Positions 27,062-34,109 of a DNA stretch of 64,000 bases are shown here, in pieces. Source of the DNA: JAFEDN01 sp965651935 (GTDB taxonomy: Bacteria; Pseudomonadota; Gammaproteobacteria; Coxiellales; Coxiellaceae). The position numbers and the translations under genes were made by a program. Each line of letters begins with the position of its first letter. Position 1 is the first letter of the stretch. The stretch spans positions 1-64,000 of the forward strand of contig CBFGTC010000004.1 of NCBI GenBank assembly GCA_965651935.1. The letters run 5' to 3'. The notes beneath the pieces were generated by a model. It saw nothing but the letters and a program-made list of their open reading frames with translations, searched no databases and was not told where the DNA came from.

Positions 27062-28360
27062 AGGCGTCGATTTTGCCTGTACTGGCTTCGGTCTAGCGTT
27101 TAATTCTTTTTGCAATTTATCCAGCAGACCTTTAAATTTGTTGGGCTGTTCGCTCGAAGAAAAAAATGAGTTTGATTTTGTCACTGTTAAGAATGATTTA
27201 CTCATTAATTCATTAATTGCGTTGTCGATTATGCTTCGTTCTGTGTCTGAATCATAGTCGTAAGATTGGAAAAGTGTAATTAAATATTCTGCTAAGCTAA
27301 GTTGTAGCTTGAAACTATTATCCTCGATGCTTGATGTTGATTTGGCTTCATATATGAATTTGTCAACTATAGCAATTAAATCAATATTAGAGAGACGGAC
27401 CTTTGCCGCAAAATTTTTGATGCAATAGCCGCCCTCTGATAGAAAAAATACGGAATTTTTTTCAAAAGAAATCTTACAGAATTTTAACGCTTGGGGAAAT
27501 TTTTTGGGTTCTGATTCTGTTTTGGCTGTTAATTGTAATATCCTGTTTCCTTCTTTAATATCTTCTGCTGTCCTAACAAAATTGGGCATGGCCTTATATA
27601 GCCTTAAGGCAATTTCTGCAGAAATCAAAGACATACCCTTATTTTCTGCTGTATTAGGAGTGAATACATATTCAGAAGGGAATGCGATATCATCGCTGGC
27701 AGTAGGCAAGTGTATTTTCTGCGTCTCATCGGATGTTTCTTTGCTATCTTCCATTTCTACAACAGTCAATGTACTGGTTGATGAGCTTGAGGAAGAGGAG
27801 AATAGTGATACCGAAGTATGGACTTTTGTTTCTAAAAGCTCTTTATCTCCTGCATCTGTGTCTTCTGTCGATATATTATGCAAAGCACCGGCTGAAATTT
27901 GGCTCATTTCGTCATGAGTTTTTTCAAGCGAAAAAAATGGAATGATGTTACGATATTCTTCTTTCAATTCATTCTTATTGTAAATAGAAAGAACCACATC
28001 TACATTCTCCCCTTCAACAATACTTTGAATGGAGGTAATCGCTTTGTAAACAGCGCTGGGGGGGTTACCAAATGCTCCAGCCCCAACCGGAGTAAGCAAT
28101 AATGGAATGCGTTGACCAAGGACTCTTGATTTCAGAACTGCCAGTTGGGCAATGGCTTGATATTGCAATGTCAATAGGCGCTGACATAAAGCGGGGATAT
28201 GTACATTTTTTTCATCTTCAGATCTAGGATATAATTCATTTATTCCGAACGCGAACCCAAAACAAGGCACTTGAGTCATCCACTGATTGTCCTCAAGAGA
28301 AGCATTATCGATTCTGACTTGCTGAACATTGGCTAGTATCTCTTCGCCATGATCGTCCAA
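27044..28360 (-). CDS. C-terminal half of a split macrodomain-like protein
   Basis: A 438-residue open frame beginning at a TTG (28360) with no ribosome site. Its first 115 residues contain WMTQVPCFGFAFGI and LLLTPVGAGAFGNPP. These are the second half of a macrodomain-like fold whose first half (MASQ..., DRTQGP) ends the upstream gene. The frame remains open upstream of the TTG to the A7 run at 28386-28392, and adding one base there would join the two. After the domain comes a Ser-rich linker (LFSSSSSSSTSTLTVV), then about 250 residues of unrecognised helical sequence ending in a Lys/Pro-rich tail. I regard this as part of one gene with 28378-29343, about 766 residues in total. Probable ADP-ribose or nucleotide-sugar related binding is inferred from the fold. 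Confidence 0.55.
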   Translation of the reverse strand: MDDHGEEILANVQQVRIDNASLEDNQWMTQVPCFGFAFGINELYPRSEDEKNVHIPALCQRLLTLQYQAIAQLAVLKSRVLGQRIPLLLTPVGAGAFGNPPSAVYKAITSIQSIVEGENVDVVLSIYNKNELKEEYRNIIPFFSLEKTHDEMSQISAGALHNISTEDTDAGDKELLETKVHTSVSLFSSSSSSSTSTLTVVEMEDSKETSDETQKIHLPTASDDIAFPSEYVFTPNTAENKGMSLISAEIALRLYKAMPNFVRTAEDIKEGNRILQLTAKTESEPKKFPQALKFCKISFEKNSVFFLSEGGYCIKNFAAKVRLSNIDLIAIVDKFIYEAKSTSSIEDNSFKLQLSLAEYLITLFQSYDYDSDTERSIIDNAINELMSKSFLTVTKSNSFFSSSEQPNKFKGLLDKLQKELNARPKPVQAKSTPLFAHP

Positions 28361-28377
28361 TAATTTAATGCACGCCT

Positions 28378-29343
28378 CTACTTGATTTTTTTAGGAATTA
28401 AATATCCATATTGATAATCAAAACATTCGCTATTAGGATCATATTTAAGTAACCAAAGCGTCATTAAATCGCAATCATTTAAAAAAACCCGGCGCGCAAG
28501 CGTGGCGTCAACAGCTGACATAGCAGAGGCCGGACCTTGGGTTCTATCAGTACAATAGTCTTTTAATAACGCTATTTCACGTCTTGTAGCTTCTTGACAA
28601 TTTCCTTGAGAAGCCATTTGGACGATGCCGTTTTTAAAACAAGGTAAATTATGATTTTGTAAAGCATCGCTCTCAAACAGGATAGTATAGCTGGGTGCCC
28701 CGGAAGATTTAGAATCCGATTTTTTACTCTTATATTCTTCCCTTATGGCTTTCATTGAAATTAAGTTTGGCCTGTATTTCGGGTCTAACTTAATAGGAAA
28801 TTTAATTTCTTCAAATATTATAGGCAATATAGGATAAGAGGCTTGTATCCAGTTTTTATTGTTCCATTTTCGGGGTGTTGTTCGCGGTTTCCAACCAGGC
28901 AGACGGGGTAGGGGTTCTGAAGCCAGATGAGCGGAAAGATGGTGGATATAATTGTGTTGGGGAAGGTTCAAGGTCAACAGCATCGTATTAAAAGTGGAAG
29001 AATTATAGGGCTTGGCGTCACCTGCTATTACGCTGGATAAATGGTCAATTATAAATGGTCTGCTAGTTTCATGAAGAAGATCCAAAGCATCTTTATACAG
29101 TTTTGAATATTTACCGTTACTCGATGAATCAGCTTTATATTGATCGAGAAGGGCAAATAGTTCGTCTAATTTTTTGACAGACAGGGGTTCGTTCTCTTTG
29201 ATTTCTTTTTTAAAAGAATCAAGCGCTGTTTTTAACTCATTCGCTTTATTAATATTTTCTGGACGTGAGCCAAAGGATAAAACACGAGGAGAGGGTTTAT
29301 AAGAATTAATAATATTATATACCTTACTAGATAAGTCTTTCAT
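28378..29343 (-). CDS. N-terminal half of a split macrodomain-like protein, candidate effector
   Basis: A 321-residue open frame from ATG 29343, with AAGGA seven bases upstream (the frame opens further to 29427 but without support). The first 200 residues are helical and unrecognised. From about 240 come IVQMASQGNCQEATRRE and YCTDRTQGPASAMSAVDATL. I recall the pairing of a (V/A)ASQ-N--E block and a D-TQGP block from a macrodomain-like family in which TPVGAGxFGNPP follows in the same polypeptide. Here that last block is in the next frame. The frame ends QYGYLIPKKIK and a TAG directly after an A7 run. A single-base correction there gives one continuous protein. Confidence 0.55.
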   Translation of the reverse strand: MKDLSSKVYNIINSYKPSPRVLSFGSRPENINKANELKTALDSFKKEIKENEPLSVKKLDELFALLDQYKADSSSNGKYSKLYKDALDLLHETSRPFIIDHLSSVIAGDAKPYNSSTFNTMLLTLNLPQHNYIHHLSAHLASEPLPRLPGWKPRTTPRKWNNKNWIQASYPILPIIFEEIKFPIKLDPKYRPNLISMKAIREEYKSKKSDSKSSGAPSYTILFESDALQNHNLPCFKNGIVQMASQGNCQEATRREIALLKDYCTDRTQGPASAMSAVDATLARRVFLNDCDLMTLWLLKYDPNSECFDYQYGYLIPKKIK

Positions 29344-29455
29344 AACTGGTCCTTCTATTTGTAAATTTATAAATGGGAATAAAAAATTTGGCGATATATT
29401 ATTATAATATCTTAGAAAAAATATCAAAATTCTTTATGTTAAAATCATCAAAATT

Positions 29456-29836
29456 TTATCTCGATTTAAAATTTTCAGCATACTGCGTAATCACGTTATT
29501 GATTTCAGCGCAAAGATGATGATAAGCCGTTTCAATCACTTTATTAGAACACGATCTGTTATGGATAAGTTCTTCCATTTGAGCTGCCGCATACTTTAAC
29601 CTCGGCGTACCGCAATAACTGGCGCCGCCTTTCACATAATGCGCTAAATTTTTAAGAGTTTCGTAATCCCTTTTAACAAAGGCGTTTTGAATTTTTGTTA
29701 AATCTTCGGGAAGCATCGCGGCTAATTGCGCGATCATTTCTTTAGCGGTATCTTGATTTGCGCCAAGCAGTTTTGCGCCTAATTCCAAGTCAATCACCGG
29801 AAGCTCATCCTGAAATTTTCCTTTTATAGTAGTCAT
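29456..29836 (-). CDS. Stand-alone HPt (histidine phosphotransfer) protein
   Basis: A 126-residue, all-helical protein. The segment LKNLAHYVKGGASYCG at about 62-77 is the HPt signature (consensus aHxLKGsaxxxG), with H66 as the likely phosphorylated residue, followed by LKYAAAQMEEL. Such single-domain proteins carry phosphate between a hybrid sensor kinase and a response regulator in multistep phosphorelays. No kinase or regulator lies in this window, so its partners are elsewhere. No ribosome site is obvious before the ATG. Confidence 0.82.
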   Translation of the reverse strand: MTTIKGKFQDELPVIDLELGAKLLGANQDTAKEMIAQLAAMLPEDLTKIQNAFVKRDYETLKNLAHYVKGGASYCGTPRLKYAAAQMEELIHNRSCSNKVIETAYHHLCAEINNVITQYAENFKSR

Positions 29837-29908
29837 ATCAGAGGAGTATACTGAAAATTTTGGAAATTTTGTAGTATGGTATACACGCTAAGATGGTGTA
29901 AAGCCGTC

Positions 29909-29937
29909 CTTGACTCATACGATAAAACTTGTTAGGT
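29909..29937 (+). promoter_or_regulatory. Candidate promoter for the OPT transporter block
   Basis: TTGACT at 29909-29914 and TAGGTT at 29932-29937 are 17 bases apart, about 80 bases before the transporter ATG at 30016. The -35 box is good; the -10 box matches the consensus at only three positions. Confidence 0.35.
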
Positions 29938-30015
29938 TCATTTAATGGGCAATTTTTGAGCATTGCCGTCAATACGCGGTCGAGATATACTCTGTACTTT
30001 TTATCCGGGGGAGAT

Positions 30016-32007
30016 ATGAAATCAAATAATTCATCCTATGCTGAAATCACTTTGAAAGCTGTGATATTGGCCGTTATTCTCACCGCCATTTTATGCGCAT
30101 CCAACATTTATTTGGCTCTAAAATTAGGCCAAACGATCGCTGCGTCCATCCCAGCCGCGGTAATTTCCATGGGCTTGCTGCGATTTTTTAAAAAAAATAA
30201 CATTCTTGAAAATAATATTGTCCAAACCGCTGCCTCAGCCGGCGAAGGACTGGCTGCGGGGGTTTCATTTGTATTACCGGCTTTGGTCATGACGGGCTAT
30301 TGGAATTATTTCCACTATTGGGAAACTGTTTTACTCTCAGCCATTGGCGGATTATTTGGGGTACTATTCTCCATCCCTTTGCGACGCATCATGTTAAATT
30401 ACCCTTCATTGAGCTTTCCTGAAGGCAAAGCCATAGGCAACGTGTTAAAAGCCAAAGAAGCTGGCACGGCGCAAATGAATAAATTGATCCAGGGTGGTGT
30501 CGTTGGAGGACTCATTACCTTATGCCAAACTGGTTTAAAATGTCTTTCGGATAGTTTTCAAATTTGGACTACAATAGGGAAATCCGCTTTGGGAATGGGG
30601 ATCGGTTTATCGCCCGCTCTCATTGGCGCCGGATTTATCATCGGCATGCAGGCCTGTGTTGCCTTATTGGTTGGCGTTATTTTAGCTTGGTTAGTGGGAT
30701 TACCTATTTACACTCATCTCTATGGTATCCCCCAGGCCAGCAGTTTATACGACATGGCCATGACGGTGAGAGCGGAACATATCCGCTTTGTCGGAGTGGG
30801 AACCATGTTACTTGCCGGCGTATGGACATTATTTAAACTACTTAAGCCGATTGCTTCCAGTATCAGCGCTTCACTGAGCTCCTTAAGGGCCGCCAGGCGC
30901 AATAAAAATGGTCAGGAAAGTCCACTATCCTCGACTGAAAGAGATATCCCTTTCCATTTCGTATTGGTGGGCGTGGTAGTATTGGCCATATCAACCTTTT
31001 TCGTGCTCATGTATCTCTTGAAAATGAATCAATTCCGACCGGCAATGCATATTGGCTTATCCGCATTTTCAGTAGCTTATATTTTGATTATTGGATTTTT
31101 TATTGCTGCGGTTTGCTCTTATTTAAGCGGACTAGTCGGGATGACCAACAATCCTTTGTCAGGCTTGATGATTAGCTGCGTATTACTGGCTTCTCTTATT
31201 TTATTAGCTGCGCTAGGAACCGCAGTAAAACACGATCCCGAAACCATTAAAGCTGGCGTAGCTGTGGTTTTGATCATCACCACGATTGTGGCGGCTTGCA
31301 CCTCTATTGCCGGAGAAAATATGCAAGACCTTAAAGCCGGTCAAATGGTTGGCGCCACCCCTTGGAAGCAACAGTTGATGATTTTGATGGGGGTGTTGGT
31401 GGCTTCCTGTGTGGTCGCTCCGGTTTTGGAATTACTTTTCCAGGCATATGGTATCGGTGGAGTGGTGCCGCGGCCAGGCATGGACCCGGCGCAATCGTTG
31501 GGAGCGCCTCAGGCGGCGTTGATGGCCGCAATCTCCGGTGGAGCTTTTGGACATTCCTTGCCCATGACCGATATTAGTATTGGAATGATAATTGCTTTAA
31601 TTGCCATTGTGGTCGATGAACGATTAAAAAAGATCGGTTTGCGTTTACCCATATTGGCGATTGGTATTGGTATTTACTTGCCGCCTGAAATCCCAACGGC
31701 GGTGGTAATAGGGGGGATACTGAATTACATTTGTAAACTGAATTTAATTCGCCAAACAGGTGGTAAGGCCGACCCTGAATTGTTAGATAAAGCTTTTAGC
31801 AACGGAACTATTATGGCATGTGGGTTGGTTGCCGGCGCCGCCTTGATGGGAGTGATATTGGCCATTCCCTTTGTATTACAAGGCAGTTCAGATGCTTTAG
31901 TCATCGTGAAGTCCGGCTTTGAGCCGACCGCTGCGGCGTTGGGTGTGATCGTCACCATCATTTTATGTTATTGGCTTTACCGCATGACCTGTCGGCGTAA
32001 GTCTTAA
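30016..32007 (+). CDS. OPT-family oligopeptide transporter
   Basis: A 663-residue inner-membrane transporter with about 14-16 hydrophobic helices. Start at ATG 30016, directly after GGGGGAG; upstream codons lack family features. The N-terminal block SNIYLALKLGQTIAASIPAAVISMG, with NIVQTAASAGEGLAAGVSFVLPAL following, is the hallmark of bacterial OPT transporters. Further blocks are LSFPEGKAIGNVLKA, GENMQDLKAGQMVGATPWKQQ and PAQSLGAPQAALMAA. OPT proteins import oligopeptides or metal chelates; peptide uptake would suit an amino-acid-hungry host-associated bacterium. E1 alpha follows in the same direction. Confidence 0.9.
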   Translation: MKSNNSSYAEITLKAVILAVILTAILCASNIYLALKLGQTIAASIPAAVISMGLLRFFKKNNILENNIVQTAASAGEGLAAGVSFVLPALVMTGYWNYFHYWETVLLSAIGGLFGVLFSIPLRRIMLNYPSLSFPEGKAIGNVLKAKEAGTAQMNKLIQGGVVGGLITLCQTGLKCLSDSFQIWTTIGKSALGMGIGLSPALIGAGFIIGMQACVALLVGVILAWLVGLPIYTHLYGIPQASSLYDMAMTVRAEHIRFVGVGTMLLAGVWTLFKLLKPIASSISASLSSLRAARRNKNGQESPLSSTERDIPFHFVLVGVVVLAISTFFVLMYLLKMNQFRPAMHIGLSAFSVAYILIIGFFIAAVCSYLSGLVGMTNNPLSGLMISCVLLASLILLAALGTAVKHDPETIKAGVAVVLIITTIVAACTSIAGENMQDLKAGQMVGATPWKQQLMILMGVLVASCVVAPVLELLFQAYGIGGVVPRPGMDPAQSLGAPQAALMAAISGGAFGHSLPMTDISIGMIIALIAIVVDERLKKIGLRLPILAIGIGIYLPPEIPTAVVIGGILNYICKLNLIRQTGGKADPELLDKAFSNGTIMACGLVAGAALMGVILAIPFVLQGSSDALVIVKSGFEPTAAALGVIVTIILCYWLYRMTCRRKS

Positions 32008-32070
32008 TTTTCTGATTTTTTTTTTCAGCTATAATTGCAATATACCAATTGGCTAGGTAAATTATTGTGC

Positions 32071-33045
32071 ATGGAGCCAAAAACTTTAGTTAAAATCTAC
32101 GAACTCATGTTGAAAAGCCGGATTTTAGAAGAGCGGCTGATCAATATGTTTAAACAAAATCAAGGCTTTTTTTGGATAGGCGGCCCGGGGGAAGAAGCGT
32201 TCAATGTCCCTCTGGGGATGCAAGTCAAAAAAGGCGAGGGATTGGACTATGATTTTCTCCACCTCCATTACCGTTCTAGCGGCATCCTGGTCGCTATGGG
32301 AATGGACCCCGTGGATGCCATCCGCCAAATGAAAAATACAGCCAATGACCCTCATTCCGGAGGCAGAAATTTTTCCAGCCATTATTCAATACGGCGTTGG
32401 AACGTGGCTCCCATAAATTCACCTATTGAAGTGCAATATGTTGCTGCAATTGGTACCGGAATTGCTCAAAAACAATATGGGGGCGACGCCATTACTATTG
32501 TTAATGGGGGCGACGCTGGCTCCGCAGAAGGGGATTTTGCCTCTTGTTTAATATGGTCGTCACGCCCTGGTCAAGAACTGCCGATCTTAATTATCGTCAT
32601 GAACAACCAATGGGGAATTTCTACTCCCGCTGCCTCTCAACATGGTGAAAAGCATATTGCTGATCGGGCCAAAGCCTTTGGGATTGAAAATAAAGTCATC
32701 AATGGCAATGACCCCATCGAGTCGTATCAAGCAATTCAAGAAGCCATAAATTACGTTCGCCGCCATCGTAGGCCTTATTTATTAGAAGCCAATGTTTCCC
32801 GGCTTTACGGCCATAGTTCCGCCAGTGGGGCCATGTTACAAAGCCACGAAGCGGATCCATTGAGTGATTTTGAAAAAAAATTAATCTCTGAAAAGCATTT
32901 AAGCGCCGATCAAGCTCAAAATCTGCGCGAAACTTATGAAAAAGAATTTCGCCTACTGGCAGACCAGGTCAAGAATGAGCCGCAGCCCGACCCGTCCTCA
33001 ATTTATGACTTCTGCTATTGGCAGCAAAAAGGGAAATATTGGTGA
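32071..33045 (+). CDS. 2-oxoacid dehydrogenase E1 component, alpha subunit
   Basis: A thiamine diphosphate-dependent E1 alpha subunit of 324 residues from ATG 32071; the frame is open from a TTG at 32035, which overlaps a TATAAT box (32030-32035) and is less likely. Visible blocks: YELMLKSRILEERL, GGPGEEAFNVPLG, the cofactor motif IVNGGDAGSAEGDFASCL with NNQWGIST completing it, and the phosphorylation-loop-like YGHSSASGA. E1 alpha and beta form a heterotetramer that decarboxylates a 2-oxoacid. The branched-chain or pyruvate type cannot be told apart by eye. Three bases separate it from E1 beta; no E2 or E3 gene is present. Confidence 0.87.
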   Translation: MEPKTLVKIYELMLKSRILEERLINMFKQNQGFFWIGGPGEEAFNVPLGMQVKKGEGLDYDFLHLHYRSSGILVAMGMDPVDAIRQMKNTANDPHSGGRNFSSHYSIRRWNVAPINSPIEVQYVAAIGTGIAQKQYGGDAITIVNGGDAGSAEGDFASCLIWSSRPGQELPILIIVMNNQWGISTPAASQHGEKHIADRAKAFGIENKVINGNDPIESYQAIQEAINYVRRHRRPYLLEANVSRLYGHSSASGAMLQSHEADPLSDFEKKLISEKHLSADQAQNLRETYEKEFRLLADQVKNEPQPDPSSIYDFCYWQQKGKYW

Positions 33046-33048
33046 TAT

Positions 33049-34107
33049 ATGGCCACGTTAGCCCAAGCCATCCGCATGGCATTACATTATGGTGAACAAC
33101 ATTTAAATTTAACCAATGTCTTTGGACAGGACGTAGGACCTCCTTTGGGCGGCGTATTTACCGCCACTCAGGGTTTAAAGACAGCTTGGAATTCACCTTT
33201 AGATGAAAGAGGTATTATTGGTGCGGCGATGGGTTTAGCCATGGCGGGCCAAAGGTGCGTCGCTGAAATTCAGTTTTGCGATTATATATTTAATGCTTTA
33301 GATTTAATCATGCTCGCCGGAAAAACCTGTTGGTCAAGTTACGGTGATTGGAATCTGCCGATGACAGTCATGACCCCGGTTGGAAGCGGTATCAGGGGTT
33401 CCATATACCATTCCCATTCCTTCGACGCGATGATGACCCACATTCCTGGATGGAAAATTGTCATCCCCTCTAATTCAAAAGACGCCTACGGTTTAATGAT
33501 GAGTTGCTTATGTGAGCCTAACCCCACCATGTTTTTACTGCCAAAAGCGCTAATGTACCAAAACAGTCAAGAATTAATTCCTGGGGAACCCCCTACCGGG
33601 TTGAAAGCGATGATTGATAAGCCAGTTAATAAATCCCAAGCTGAGAATTGGAAACCCCATTGGCCGGAAAGTCTGAGTGATTATAGTGTGCCAATTGGCA
33701 AAGGCAGAGTGATCCGCGAAGGAAAAGACATCACCTTAGTCAGTTATGGGCGAACTTTAGTTCTGTGCGCCAAAGCCGCCGATCAACTCAGGGAGGAAGG
33801 CGTGAGTGTTGAAGTGATCGATATGCGTACGCTTTGGCCTTACGATTGGGAGTTGATATCGAGCTCTATCGCTAAAACCCAATGCGTGGTGTATGTCAAT
33901 GAAGACATGGAAGTGACGAATTTTGGTGAACATTTAATTCGCCGCACAGTCGATGAACTTTTTTATCAACTCGCTGCTCCGCCGCGGTTATTGGCGGGCG
34001 CCTTTATTCCCGGCATAGGTTTGGCGCATAACCTGGAGATGGCCAGCGTGCCTCAATTAACTGATATTGTAGAGGGCGTCCATGCAGTCATTAGCGCAAA
34101 GGTTTAA
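33049..34107 (+). CDS. 2-oxoacid dehydrogenase E1 component, beta subunit
   Basis: A 352-residue transketolase-like E1 beta subunit. Blocks: NVFGQDVG, the DERGIIGAAMGLAMAGQRC segment with the E1-beta glutamate region, AEIQFCDYIFNALDLI, TPVGSGIRGSIYHSHSFDAM, and VIPSNSKDAYGLM. The C-terminal domain has ITLVSYGRTL and VEVIDMRTLWPYD. Pairs with the gene before it. An insertion between MFLLPKALMYQ and VPIGKGRVI (about 40 residues, EPPTGLKAMIDKPVNK onward) is longer than in most pyruvate or branched-chain E1 beta proteins I know. The lysAC gene begins two bases after its stop. Confidence 0.87.
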   Translation: MATLAQAIRMALHYGEQHLNLTNVFGQDVGPPLGGVFTATQGLKTAWNSPLDERGIIGAAMGLAMAGQRCVAEIQFCDYIFNALDLIMLAGKTCWSSYGDWNLPMTVMTPVGSGIRGSIYHSHSFDAMMTHIPGWKIVIPSNSKDAYGLMMSCLCEPNPTMFLLPKALMYQNSQELIPGEPPTGLKAMIDKPVNKSQAENWKPHWPESLSDYSVPIGKGRVIREGKDITLVSYGRTLVLCAKAADQLREEGVSVEVIDMRTLWPYDWELISSSIAKTQCVVYVNEDMEVTNFGEHLIRRTVDELFYQLAAPPRLLAGAFIPGIGLAHNLEMASVPQLTDIVEGVHAVISAKV

Positions 34108-34109
34108 AC

